A stretch of DNA of 64,000 nt from Dyella sedimenti (lineage in GTDB: Bacteria > Pseudomonadota > Gammaproteobacteria > Xanthomonadales > Rhodanobacteraceae), in the NCBI RefSeq assembly GCF_022760995.1, contig NZ_JAKWJO010000001.1:186001-250000 (forward strand), read 5' to 3'. The notes beneath the pieces were generated by a model, which had not been told where the DNA came from, ran no database searches, and saw only the letters and a program-made list of their open reading frames with translations. A program made the position numbers and the translations under genes. Position 1 is the stretch's first letter. The number at the start of each line of letters is the position of its first letter. Below, piece after piece: positions 55,361 through 64,000 of the stretch.

Positions 55361-56125
55361 GTGGCAACAACGAACGACGTGATCGCGCTCACCGGCATCC
55401 GCAAGGTGTTCCAGACCGACGAGGTGGAGACCCACGCGCTGAGCGAGGTGCACTTGAGCATCGCGCGGGGCGAGTACGTGTCCATCTCCGGGCCGTCCGG
55501 CTGCGGCAAGACCACCTTGCTGTCCATCCTGGGCTTGCTCGATACCGCCAGCGCCGGCCGCTACGTGCTCAACGGGCACGACGTCGCCGGGCTGGGCGCG
55601 GCGCAGCGGGCGCGCATCCGCAATGCAGAGATCGGCTTCATTTTCCAGGCCTTCAACCTGATCGGCGACCTCACCGTGCAGGAGAACGTCGAGCTGCCGC
55701 TGACCTACCGCGGCGGCATCGGCGCCGCCGAGCGCCGCGAGCGCGTGCTCGAATCGCTGGAACGCGTGGGCATGGCGCATCGCATGCGCCACTATCCCGC
55801 GCAGCTTTCCGGCGGCCAGCAGCAGCGCGTGGCGGTGGCCCGCGCGCTGGTGGGGCGGCCGGCGATCCTGCTGGCGGACGAGCCCACCGGCAACCTCGAC
55901 TCGCGCAACGGCGAGGCGGTGATGGCCCTGCTGGAAGAACTGCATCGCGGCGGCGCCACCCTGTGCATGGTCACCCACGACCCGCGCTACGCCGAGCTGG
56001 CGCAGCGCAAGGTGCGCCTGTTCGACGGCCGCGTGGTGGACGAGGAAACCTTCGATCGGTTGCGCCACGAGGACGAGCGTCGGCTGGACGCGCTGATCGG
56101 CCGCCGCGTGGAGGCCGGTGCGTGA
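55361..56125 (+). CDS. ABC transporter ATPase (MacB/LolD type)
   Basis: A 254-aa ATP-binding subunit. Walker A GPSGCGKTT is at 44-52, signature LSGGQQQRVAVARAL near 149-163, and Walker B ILLADEPTGNLDS near 169-181. It starts with GTG at 55361 after GGAG; the stop overlaps the next permease gene by GTGA. The LolD/MacB-like class works with FtsX-fold permeases that do not transport through a classic pore but drive mechanotransmission in the periplasm. Confidence 0.93.
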   Translation: MATTNDVIALTGIRKVFQTDEVETHALSEVHLSIARGEYVSISGPSGCGKTTLLSILGLLDTASAGRYVLNGHDVAGLGAAQRARIRNAEIGFIFQAFNLIGDLTVQENVELPLTYRGGIGAAERRERVLESLERVGMAHRMRHYPAQLSGGQQQRVAVARALVGRPAILLADEPTGNLDSRNGEAVMALLEELHRGGATLCMVTHDPRYAELAQRKVRLFDGRVVDEETFDRLRHEDERRLDALIGRRVEAGA

Positions 56126-58560
56126 GCGTCTGGCTAAGCGAGGTAGGGTGGGCCTGGCGCGCCATGCTGCGCCGGCCCGGTTTCCTGCTGCTGGCCACCG
56201 GCGTGCTGGCGCTGGGCATCGGCGCCAGCGCGGCGGTGTTCGCGCTGATCGGGAACACCTTGCTGCGGCCGCTGCCGGTGCCGCAGGCCTCGCGGCTGGC
56301 GGTGCTGGGATTCCTGCGCGACAACGGCCAGGTGGGTGGCATCTCCCCGCACGAGTACCAGTACCTGGGGCCGCTCCAGGGCGTGTCCTCGCTGGGGTTG
56401 GAGCGCCCCGGCCTGGTGGTGAACGTCGCCGGTGCCGGCATGCCGGAACAGGTGCCGGCGATCTATATCGACCGGCACCTGTTGCCTACGCTGGACCTGC
56501 AACCCGTGCTGGGACGGAACTTCAACGCGCAGGAGGACCGTCCGGGCGGGCCGCTTGCGGTGATCCTCGGCCATGGTTTCTGGCAACGCGGCTACCACGG
56601 CGATCCCGGCGCAATCGGTCGCATCCTGCAGGTCGAGGGCGTGGCACGCACCATCGTCGGTGTGCTGCCGGCGGGCTTCAACACGGTGCTGGGCAAGGGC
56701 GACGTGATGTTGCCGATGGCGTTGCCAGCGGCGAGCCGGGACTACAGCCACAACGGTCACATGGCGATCGCGCGCCTGGCCGCCGGCGCCGGGATGGCGG
56801 CGGTATCGGCGCAGGTCGATGCGCATGAGCGCACGATGTTCCGGGACATGGGCATGGGCGGCAACTGGAAGCGCCCCCGCTTTGGCGCCGAGAACCTGGC
56901 GGCGGCCATGCAGCAGGATGCCCGCCCCATGCTGCTGCTGTTCCTGTTCAGCGCCGTGCTGGTGCTGCTGATCGCGCTGGTCAACCTGGCCAACCTGATG
57001 TTGCTGCGGGCCTTGTCGCGTAATCACGATGCCGCCGTGCGCAGCGCACTCGGCGCGCCGGTGCTGCGGCTGATGCTGCCGGCGCTGGGCGAGGGCCTGT
57101 TGATCGGCGGCGGCGGCGCGCTGCTGGGCATGGCGCTGGCGACGGCGGGCCTGGCCTGGCTGCAGAACTTCATTCCCGCCGAATGGCTGTGGAGCGGCCG
57201 CATGCATGTCGGCGCGGGATCCTGGCTGCTCGCCTTCGGCGTGGGTTTGTTGGGCGCCCTGTTGGCGGCGGTGCTGGCCCTGTGGCGCAGCCGCGGCACG
57301 ACTACGGTGGGCGAGTTGCGTGAAGGCGGGCGCAGCGGCATCGGCGTGGAGACCGGGCGCCTCGGAAACATGCTGGTGGTGGCGCAGATCACCCTGGCGG
57401 CCATGCTGCTGTGCGCGGCCGGCCTGTTCATGCATGCCCTCTACGATGCTTCGCGGCTGCGCCTGGGCTTCGTCGACGACCGTATCCTCACCTTCGAGCT
57501 GGCACCGGTAAAGGCCCATTACCCGGATACCGCCTCGATAGAGGCGCTGTCGCATCGATTGGTGGAACGGCTGCGCGGCATACCCGGCATCACCGATGCC
57601 ACGGTGACCACCAACCTGCCCACCAGCGACGGCACCCTGGGTCAGTTGCAGACCTCCATGCACACGCCGGACGGCGACGAGTTCATGGCGCAATACCATG
57701 GCATCGGCCCGGACTTCTTCAGGCTGTTCGCCATCCCCCTGCGCGAGGGGCGTGGTTTCACCCTGGGCGACACGCATGGCGGCGAGCGGGTGGCCATCGT
57801 CAGCCAGGACCTGGCCGACAGATATGGCGCCCATGCATTGGGCAAGACGATCGAGATACAGGGCGCGGGCGACACGGTGGGATACGTGCGCATCGTCGGC
57901 GTGGTGGGCAACACCTGGCAGCTGGGTCCGCTGCAGCCGAGGCAGCCGGTGCTGTACCTGCCATTGGCGCAGATGCCCGACGGGGATATGGCGATCTTCC
58001 GCGACATGGAACCGCTGCGCTTCGCACTGCGCGGCCATGGTAATGCGGATGACTGGCGCGCCGGCGTGCGCGCGGCCATCGCCGAGATCGCGCCCGAGCA
58101 GCCGATCGCGAACGTGCGTCCGATGCGCGGCATCGTGCGCGAGACCACCGCGACCGCGCGGCTCAGCCTGTGGCTGATCGGGCTGTTCGCCGCGCTGGCC
58201 CTGCTGCTGGCGGCAGCAGGCTTGTATGCCGTGATGGCCGTGGCGGTGGCGGCGCGCGAACGCGAGTTCGGCGTGCGCGCCGCACTGGGTGCACGGCCGT
58301 CGCGGCTGGCGCGGCTGGTGCTGCGTGGCGGCCTCGTCCAGATCGCGATAGGGCTGACGCTCGGTGTCGGCGCCGCCCTGGGCGTGTCGCGTGCGTTGTC
58401 CGCGCTGCTGATGTTGCTGCTCGGGCGCGCCGGCACGTTCGATCCGATGGCGGTGGCCGGGGTATGCGTGGTGTTGGCGGCAGCCGGACTGCTGGCCTGT
58501 CTTTTGCCGGCGATGCGCGCCGGCCGCGTGCAGCCGATGCGCGCACTACGGGGAGAATGA
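56122..58560 (+). CDS. Large FtsX/MacB-type ABC permease (first of pair)
   Basis: An 812-aa permease with two MacB_PCD-FtsX units in tandem: helix 1 (GFLLLATGVLALGIGASAAVF, about 17-37), a large periplasmic domain, three helices near 270-400 (VLVLLIALVNLANLMLLRAL), then a second unit with helix near 420-440, another periplasmic domain and three C-terminal helices ending VQPMRALRGE. This eight-helix, double-domain form is known as ADOP (duplicated orphan permease). It starts at GTG 56122, overlapping the ATPase stop. Confidence 0.88.
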   Translation: MSVWLSEVGWAWRAMLRRPGFLLLATGVLALGIGASAAVFALIGNTLLRPLPVPQASRLAVLGFLRDNGQVGGISPHEYQYLGPLQGVSSLGLERPGLVVNVAGAGMPEQVPAIYIDRHLLPTLDLQPVLGRNFNAQEDRPGGPLAVILGHGFWQRGYHGDPGAIGRILQVEGVARTIVGVLPAGFNTVLGKGDVMLPMALPAASRDYSHNGHMAIARLAAGAGMAAVSAQVDAHERTMFRDMGMGGNWKRPRFGAENLAAAMQQDARPMLLLFLFSAVLVLLIALVNLANLMLLRALSRNHDAAVRSALGAPVLRLMLPALGEGLLIGGGGALLGMALATAGLAWLQNFIPAEWLWSGRMHVGAGSWLLAFGVGLLGALLAAVLALWRSRGTTTVGELREGGRSGIGVETGRLGNMLVVAQITLAAMLLCAAGLFMHALYDASRLRLGFVDDRILTFELAPVKAHYPDTASIEALSHRLVERLRGIPGITDATVTTNLPTSDGTLGQLQTSMHTPDGDEFMAQYHGIGPDFFRLFAIPLREGRGFTLGDTHGGERVAIVSQDLADRYGAHALGKTIEIQGAGDTVGYVRIVGVVGNTWQLGPLQPRQPVLYLPLAQMPDGDMAIFRDMEPLRFALRGHGNADDWRAGVRAAIAEIAPEQPIANVRPMRGIVRETTATARLSLWLIGLFAALALLLAAAGLYAVMAVAVAAREREFGVRAALGARPSRLARLVLRGGLVQIAIGLTLGVGAALGVSRALSALLMLLLGRAGTFDPMAVAGVCVVLAAAGLLACLLPAMRAGRVQPMRALRGE

Positions 58561-58562
58561 GG

Positions 58563-60977
58563 ATGATCTTGCGCGAGTTTCGCGAAGCATGGCGGCGGCT
58601 GCGCAAGCGGCCGGGTTACGCGCTGTTGTCGATGACAGTGCTGGGCGTCGGGCTGGGCGTGGTGCTGTTCCTTTTCAGCATGGTCAACACGATGATCCTG
58701 CAGCCCTTGCCGTTCCCGCATGCCGAGCGCCTGGTGGCGGTGGGCGAGACGCCCGACAACGGCTACGGCATCGGCGACATCGACAGCGACCAGTACCTGC
58801 TGCTGCAAGGCCACCTGCGTGGCGTGGAGGCATTCGGCGCGTATGTGGACATCAACGCCAACCTCGACCAGGGACAGGGGGCGAGCTACCAGAACGGCAC
58901 CTTGCTTACCGCCTCGATGATGGACCTGCTGGGCGTGAGGCCGATCCTGGGGCGTGGCCTGACCGATGCCGATGACCGGCCGGGTGCCACGCTGGTGGTG
59001 CTGCTCGGTGAAACCCTGTGGCGGCGCGATTTCCAGGCCGATCCGCATGTCCTGGGCCGCCATGTGCGGGTCAACGGCGAATGGGCCACCGTGGTCGGCG
59101 TGCTGCCCGCCAGCTTCGGCTTTCCCCAGTGCAGTTCGCTGTGGCTGCCGCTGCGCCTGGACAGCGGCAAGCACCACTCCCTCTCGGGCGTGGCCAGGCT
59201 GGCGCCATCGAGCAATCCTTCGCAGGCGCGAGCGGCGCTGGCGGCGAGCGCGGACGAGTTGAAGCGCGTCCTGCCGCCGGAGTGGCGCATGCGCGCGCTG
59301 ACCCTCAAGCCGCTGGCCTTGAGCTTCGTGCCCGAGGACGAGCGCGCCTGGGTATGGCTGATGCTCGGCGCCACCGGCCTGGTGCTGCTGCTGGCCTGCG
59401 TTAACGTGGCCAACCTGCAACTGGTGCAGACCTTGCATCGCCGCCGCGAGCTGGCCTTGCGCAGCGCGCTGGGCAGCGGCCGGGCGCGCCTGATGGCCGG
59501 CGCCATGATCGAGAGCCTGCTGCTCAGCGTGGCGTCGATGGCCCTGGCCTGGCCGATCATGCGCGGGGGAAACCGCTGGCTGGTCGATACGTTCGTCGCC
59601 GCCGGCGACCCGCCGAACGTGTTCTATCGCTTCGACGCCAGCGGCTGGGTGCTGCCTTTCGCGTTCGGCGTGGCCGTGCTCAGCACCGTGGTGTCCGGGC
59701 TGATGCCGGCGTGGCGGGCCTCGCGCACCGACCTGCAGGACGCGTTGCGCGATGGCAGCAGGGGGTCGGGCAGCGACTTCGGCAGGGCGGCCAAGGCCCT
59801 GGTGGTGGCACAGGTCGCGCTCACGGTGGTGCTGCTGGTCGGCGCCGGCATGTTCGTGCGCGCGCTGGGCGACTTGCTGGCGCAACGGTCGGTCGGGGCG
59901 ACCCACGCCACGCAGGTATTGACCGCCCGCCTGGCGTTGCCGCGTTCGTCCTACGCCGAGGATGCGCAGCGCATCCATTTCTTCGAGACGCTCGCCGATC
60001 GCCTGCGCGGCGATCCCGAGGTGGTCGCCGCGACCGCGTCCAACACCATCCCCAGCGCGGTGCTGGGCAGCCATGAGGATGTCTCGCGGCCCGGCCAGCC
60101 GCAGCCGGGGGATGGCTGGCCGAGGGTGCAGATGGGCATCGTCGATGCGCATTTCCTCGACACCTACGGCGTGCGCCTGCGCGAGGGCCGGTTCTTCGAT
60201 GCGCGTGATCGCGCCGACAGCCAGGCGGTGGTGGTGATCGACGCCAAGTTGGCCGACGCCCTGTGGCCGCATGGCGATGCCCTGAACCAGTCGCTGGTGC
60301 TGTACCCCGGCAAGTCCTGGGCGCGCACGGTGACGGTGATCGGCGTGATCGAGCCGCTGCTGCTGGATGGCGCCATGGAGAAACCGTTGCCCGGCCTGCT
60401 GATGCCGCTGCCCCAGGCGGCGAAGCAGTCGCCGCTGTGGGCCATGGGGATCGCGGTACGCACGCATGCCGATGCCAGTGGCTTCACGCGGCGCCTGACC
60501 GAGGCGGTGCGCGCGGTCGACCCGCAAGTGGCCGCCTACGAGGTGCGCAGCCAGGCGGAGGTGATGGCCACGGCGCGGGTGAAGCTGGTGGTGATGACCG
60601 ATGTGTTCGCCGCGCTGGGCGCGATCGCGCTGCTGCTGGCGGCGGCCGGCCTGTATGGCGTGCTGGCGTTCTCGCTGACCCAGCGCACGCGCGAGATCGG
60701 CATCCGCCGCGCGATCGGTGCGGGCCATCGGGCGATCCTGCGCGATGCGGGCCGCCCGTTGTTCCGGCAGTTGGGCTTCGGCCTGCTGATCGGCCTGGGC
60801 TTCGCCTTGCCGTGGTCGCACGTGCTGGCCGATCCGGGCTTGCGCACGCGCGCTTATGATCCGGTGGTATTCGTGCCGGTGCTGCTGCTGGTCATCGGCG
60901 TGTCCGTGCTGGCCGCGCTGGTGCCGTTGTACCGCGCGCTGCGCATCGACCCGGCCATCGCGTTGCGCTACGAGTGA
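58563..60977 (+). CDS. Large FtsX/MacB-type ABC permease (second of pair)
   Basis: An 804-aa paralogue of the preceding permease, with the same double MacB_PCD-FtsX plan: helix 1 YALLSMTVLGVGLGVVLFLF, LLLACVNVANLQLVQTLHRR mid-protein, and a C-terminus IDPAIALRYE. ATG 58563 is preferred since GGGGAG lies 7 bp upstream; ATG 58557, overlapping the previous stop (ATGA), is the alternative. Two different permeases with one ATPase gene suggest a heterodimer. Confidence 0.87.
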   Translation: MILREFREAWRRLRKRPGYALLSMTVLGVGLGVVLFLFSMVNTMILQPLPFPHAERLVAVGETPDNGYGIGDIDSDQYLLLQGHLRGVEAFGAYVDINANLDQGQGASYQNGTLLTASMMDLLGVRPILGRGLTDADDRPGATLVVLLGETLWRRDFQADPHVLGRHVRVNGEWATVVGVLPASFGFPQCSSLWLPLRLDSGKHHSLSGVARLAPSSNPSQARAALAASADELKRVLPPEWRMRALTLKPLALSFVPEDERAWVWLMLGATGLVLLLACVNVANLQLVQTLHRRRELALRSALGSGRARLMAGAMIESLLLSVASMALAWPIMRGGNRWLVDTFVAAGDPPNVFYRFDASGWVLPFAFGVAVLSTVVSGLMPAWRASRTDLQDALRDGSRGSGSDFGRAAKALVVAQVALTVVLLVGAGMFVRALGDLLAQRSVGATHATQVLTARLALPRSSYAEDAQRIHFFETLADRLRGDPEVVAATASNTIPSAVLGSHEDVSRPGQPQPGDGWPRVQMGIVDAHFLDTYGVRLREGRFFDARDRADSQAVVVIDAKLADALWPHGDALNQSLVLYPGKSWARTVTVIGVIEPLLLDGAMEKPLPGLLMPLPQAAKQSPLWAMGIAVRTHADASGFTRRLTEAVRAVDPQVAAYEVRSQAEVMATARVKLVVMTDVFAALGAIALLLAAAGLYGVLAFSLTQRTREIGIRRAIGAGHRAILRDAGRPLFRQLGFGLLIGLGFALPWSHVLADPGLRTRAYDPVVFVPVLLLVIGVSVLAALVPLYRALRIDPAIALRYE

Positions 60978-60993
60978 CCACTACACTGCACGG

Positions 60994-62400
60994 ATGAGTG
61001 AAGGCATGACGCGCCCATCCCCGCCCACCATCCTGCTGGCCGATGACCAGGCCGACGTGCGCGAGGCCCTGCGCCTGCTGCTGAAGTCCGAGGGAATCGC
61101 CAGTGTCGGGGTGGCCGACCCGGAAGCGGCAGTGGAGGCGGCACGCCGGCAGGACTTCGCCTGTGCGCTGATCGATTGCAACTACCGCCGCGACACCACC
61201 TCAGGCGAGGAAGGGCTGGACCTGCTCGCGCGACTGCGCCAGCAGGCGCCGGAACTGCCGGTGGTGGTGATGACCGCCTGGGGCAACGTGCCGTTGACGG
61301 TGGAGGCGATGCGCCGCGGCGCCGCCGACTTCGTGGAGAAACCCTGGGACAACGCGCGGCTGCTGTCGGTGCTGCGCGCGCAGATCGCCCTGCGCGAGGG
61401 CGCGCGACGGCAGCGCCGGCTGGAGGCGGAAAACGCCTTGCTGCGCGGCGACGAAGGCGATGGCATCGTCGCCGAATCGCCGGCGATGCGGCGCGTGGCC
61501 GCGCTGATCGAGCGCGTGGCGCCCAGCGACGCCAACGTGCTGGTGCTGGGCGAGAACGGCACCGGCAAGGGCGTGATCGCGCAGCGCATCCATCGGTTGT
61601 CGTCGCGGGCCGGGCGGTCGCTGGTCAAGGTCAATATGGGCGGCATCGCCGAGAGCGTGTTCGAGTCGGAAATGTTCGGCCACGTGCGTGGCGCCTATAC
61701 CGACGCCAAGGGTGAGCGCATCGGCCGCTTCGAGCTGGCCGATGGCGGCACGTTGTTCCTCGACGAGGTGGGCAACGTGCCGGCCTCGCAGCAGCCCAAG
61801 CTGCTGCGCGTATTGGAGGATGGCGAGTTCGAGCGGCTCGGTTCCTCGCGCACGCAGCGCGTGGACGTGCGGCTGGTGTCGGCCACCAACGCGGACCTGT
61901 CCGCCGAGGTGGCGGCGGGCCGTTTCCGCAAGGACCTGCTCTACCGCCTCAACACGCTGGAGATCCACCTGCCGCCGCTGCGCGAGCGTCACCAGGACAT
62001 CCTCGCGCTGGCCCGCCTGTTCCTGACGCGTAGCGGCCAGCGCCATGGCCGCTGCGGATTACGCCTGGCGCCTTCGGCGGAGCGTGCGCTGCTGGACTGG
62101 CGCTGGCCGGGCAACGTGCGCGAGCTGCAACACCTGATGGAGCGTGCGGCGCTGCTGGCCGACGGCGACCAGGTCGATGCGGCCGCGCTCGCCTTCGGTG
62201 CACCGCTGGAAGCGGCTCCGGATCTCGACGACATGACGCTGGAACAGGCCGAGGGCTGGCTGGTCAGGCGCGCGCTGCAGCGCCACCAGGGCAACCTGCA
62301 GCGCGCGGCCGATGCGCTGGGCATCACGCGGCAGTCGCTGTACCGGCGGCTGGAGAAGCACGACCTGCGCGACGCGGCCGATGAAAGCGGTGCCGGCTGA
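60994..62400 (+). CDS. NtrC-type AAA+ response regulator with altered GAFTGA loop
   Basis: A 468-aa regulator. The receiver domain (residues 10-130) has Asp17/Asp18, phosphoacceptor Asp61 and Lys in VEKPWDN. The AAA+ domain has Walker A GENGTGKG (186-193) and Walker [14 protein letters not shown]-terminal Fis-type helix-turn-helix ([17 protein letters not shown]) closes it. The sigma-54-contacting loop reads GAYTDA (233-238) rather than GAFTGA. The start at ATG 60994 lacks a good ribosome-binding site; ATG 61006 is possible. It overlaps the kinase gene by 20 bp. Confidence 0.92.
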   Translation: MSEGMTRPSPPTILLADDQADVREALRLLLKSEGIASVGVADPEAAVEAARRQDFACALIDCNYRRDTTSGEEGLDLLARLRQQAPELPVVVMTAWGNVPLTVEAMRRGAADFVEKPWDNARLLSVLRAQIALREGARRQRRLEAENALLRGDEGDGIVAESPAMRRVAALIERVAPSDANVLVLGENGTGKGVIAQRIHRLSSRAGRSLVKVNMGGIAESVFESEMFGHVRGAYTDAKGERIGRFELADGGTLFLDEVGNVPASQQPKLLRVLEDGEFERLGSSRTQRVDVRLVSATNADLSAEVAAGRFRKDLLYRLNTLEIHLPPLRERHQDILALARLFLTRSGQRHGRCGLRLAPSAERALLDWRWPGNVRELQHLMERAALLADGDQVDAAALAFGAPLEAAPDLDDMTLEQAEGWLVRRALQRHQGNLQRAADALGITRQSLYRRLEKHDLRDAADESGAG

Positions 62401-63748
62401 TTCCCGCAGCGGCCGGCTGCCGCGCTTCGAGCGGCGCGTCGGCGCCGGCGCCCTGCTGACGGCCTTGCCGGCCTGGCTGGCGGCGGGGGTGGGCTGGCTA
62501 TGGCATCCCGATCCGTGGCCCACCGCCGCGGCGCTGTGGGGCGGCGCGCTGGTGGCGACCGCCTGGCTGGTGCGGCGGCACATGCGGCGCATCAGCTATC
62601 CGCTGCACACGCTGTCCGGCCTGCTCGAAGCGTTGCGCGAGGGTGACTACAGCCTGCGCGGCGTGCAGGGCGGCGTGCTGGGCGATGTGGTCTACGACGT
62701 CAATGCGCTGGCCGAGCGCCTGCAGCAGGAACGACTCGCCTACGAGGAATCCTCGCACCTGCTCGGCAAGACGCTGGCCGCGCTCGACAGCGCGGTGTTC
62801 GCCTTTGACGAATCGCTGCGCCTGCGCCTGGTCAATCCCGCGGGGCAGCGCCTGCTGGATCGCAGCCGCGACCAGTTGTTCGGCCGCAGCGCGGACGAGC
62901 TGGGCTTTGGCGAATGGCTGGCTTCGCCATCGATGCGTGTGGTCAGCCACGGCTTTGCCGGCGGCATGGGTCGCTACGAGATCCGCCATGCGCCGCTGCG
63001 CAGCGGCGGACGCGGCGGACGACTGCTGGTGGTCAACGACGTGGGACGCGTGCTGCGCGAGGAAGAGCGCCAGGCCTGGCAGCGCCTGCTGCGCGTGCTC
63101 GGCCATGAACTGAACAATTCACTGGCGCCGATCCGCTCGATGGCGGGCACGCTGGCCGCGCTGCTGGCGCGCGATCCCCTGCCGGACGACTGGCGCGCGG
63201 ATTTCCAGGGAGGGGTGGAGATCATCGCGCATCGCGCGGAATCGCTGGGGCGCTTCCTCGCCAGCTACAGCCGGCTGGCGCGCCTGCCGCCGCTGCAACA
63301 GCGTTCCATCGAGCTGGGCGTGCTGGTGCGAAAGGTCGCGCGGCTTGAACAACGCCTCGCCGTGCAGGTGGAGGAGGGCGAGGCGATGCCGCTGCATGCC
63401 GATCCGGACCAGTTGGAACAGGCTTTGATCAATCTGGTGCGCAATGCGGTGGAAGCCGCGCCGGCGGGCACCGTGCGCATGCGCTGGCGCCGCGAGGGCG
63501 CGCACGCGCTGATCGAGGTGGAGGACGATGGCCCCGGCCTGCCGCCCAGCGACAACCTGTTCGTGCCGTTCTTCACTACCAAGCCCGGCGGCTCGGGCAT
63601 CGGGCTGGCGCTGGCGCGGCAGATCGCCGAGGCGCACGATGGAGGCGTCGCCTTGCTGCCGCGCGCGACGGGCGGCGGCGCGCTGGCCCGGCTGTGGCTG
63701 CCGTGCGGAATGGACGTTCAGCCGTCCAGTTCGGACCAGCGCGCGTAG
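62381..63748 (+). CDS. NtrY-like sensor histidine kinase
   Basis: A 455-aa kinase. Two N-terminal helices (LLTALPAWLAAGVGWLW, TAAALWGGALVATAWLV) with almost no periplasmic loop are followed by a HAMP-like linker, a PAS-like domain (about 125-220), the H-box GHELNNSLAPI with His242 and the ATPase boxes N (LINLVRNAVEA), G1 (DDGPGL) and G2 (GGSGIGLAL). The small extracytoplasmic part suggests sensing in the membrane or cytosol. ATG 62381 lies within the regulator's 3' end. Its 3' end overlaps uup on the other strand by 31 bp. Confidence 0.92.
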   Translation: MKAVPADSRSGRLPRFERRVGAGALLTALPAWLAAGVGWLWHPDPWPTAAALWGGALVATAWLVRRHMRRISYPLHTLSGLLEALREGDYSLRGVQGGVLGDVVYDVNALAERLQQERLAYEESSHLLGKTLAALDSAVFAFDESLRLRLVNPAGQRLLDRSRDQLFGRSADELGFGEWLASPSMRVVSHGFAGGMGRYEIRHAPLRSGGRGGRLLVVNDVGRVLREEERQAWQRLLRVLGHELNNSLAPIRSMAGTLAALLARDPLPDDWRADFQGGVEIIAHRAESLGRFLASYSRLARLPPLQQRSIELGVLVRKVARLEQRLAVQVEEGEAMPLHADPDQLEQALINLVRNAVEAAPAGTVRMRWRREGAHALIEVEDDGPGLPPSDNLFVPFFTTKPGGSGIGLALARQIAEAHDGGVALLPRATGGGALARLWLPCGMDVQPSSSDQRA

Positions 63749-64000
63749 GCCGAATCCAGTTCCGCCTGCAGCCTGGCCAGCGCCTCGTTGGCCTTCATCA
63801 CGGTGGCGCTGTCCTGGCGGAAGAAGTCCGGATCGTTCATGGCCTCGGTGCGCGCGGCGATGTCCGTTTCCAGCGCCTCGATGCGCGCGGGCAACTGCTC
63901 CAGTTCGCGGGCGTCCTTGTAGCTGAGCTTTTTCCTCGCCTCGGCGGCCGGTGGGGAGGCAGCCGCGCCGGCCTTCGATTCGGCGGGCTTGGCGCTGGAC
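63718..64000 (-). CDS. uup: C-terminal part of ABC-F ATPase Uup (cut by window edge)
   Basis: The last 93 codons of a gene entering from the right; no start is in the window. After an Ala/Pro linker the peptide reads KKLSYKDARELEQLPARIEA and continues with a coiled coil ending ARWSELDG. This is the C-terminal coiled-coil (ABC_tran_CTD) of Uup, which binds DNA or the ribosome. The ATPase domains lie outside. Stop TGA at 63720-63718, inside the kinase gene's 3' end. Confidence 0.85.
   Translation of the reverse strand, partial: SSAKPAESKAGAAASPPAAEARKKLSYKDARELEQLPARIEALETDIAARTEAMNDPDFFRQDSATVMKANEALARLQAELDSAYARWSELDG

Noticed and set aside
57642..60821. Minus-strand frame of 1059 codons opposite the ABC permeases
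   Set aside because: Gln/Arg/His-rich low-information translation typical of antisense to Leu/Ala-rich membrane protein genes.

Overview
The window looks like the chromosome of a high-GC gammaproteobacterium of the Xanthomonadales, probably Rhodanobacteraceae (Dyella, Rhodanobacter, Frateuria or Luteibacter type). This rests on gene content, GC-rich codon use, many GTG starts and REP-like palindromes of the TGTAGGAGCGCACC kind. No database search was possible, so the taxon is an inference. No insertion sequence, phage, integrase or CRISPR array was seen.

Left part (1-24 kb): after the end of an AraC/Ada-like regulator, a small membrane protein and a Rieske ferredoxin comes a surface-polysaccharide locus. 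On the minus strand lie homologues of the group 4 capsule secretion genes, in the order gfcA(yjbE)-wza(gfcE)-gfcB(yjbF)-gfcC(yjbG)-gfcD(yjbH). Divergent on the plus strand are wzb-like phosphatase, wzc-like tyrosine kinase, UDP-HexNAc 6-dehydrogenase, UDP-sugar 4-epimerase, Wzx flippase, four GT4 glycosyltransferases, a Wzy-like polymerase, an AsnB-type amidotransferase and a secreted putative glycoside hydrolase. A WecA-type initiating transferase converges from the far end. Together these make a complete Wzx/Wzy system, probably for a polymer containing (possibly amidated) N-acetyl-galactosaminuronic acid. Three gaps in the plus-strand operon hold short reading frames whose stop codons overlap the next gene's start.

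Middle part (24-37.8 kb): housekeeping and accessory genes. These are an SLC13-type transporter with RCK_C domains, trmB, thiG/thiS, a FecR/DUF6600 secreted protein, tRNA-Gly(CCC), a RimK-linked aspartic protease and rimK, a small exported protein, an OmpR-type two-component system, ilvE, a DUF4124 protein and metF. A candidate small RNA with a strong terminator precedes the two-component system. A palindrome lies over the metF promoter.

Right part (37.8-64 kb): a full cbb3 oxidase operon (ccoNOQP, a 103-aa membrane protein, ccoGHIS, a TauE/SafE protein) preceded by an Anr/FNR box, which moves the ccoN start 75 bp downstream of the longest frame. Then come ahcY with a recognisable SAH riboswitch, an S9 peptidase, ppc, and a tripartite ABC exporter (HlyD-like adaptor, ATPase, two large FtsX/MacB-type permeases). 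The exporter is followed by an AAA+ response regulator and an NtrY-like kinase. The window ends inside uup on the minus strand. ahcY and metF connect to the same S-adenosylhomocysteine/methionine cycle.
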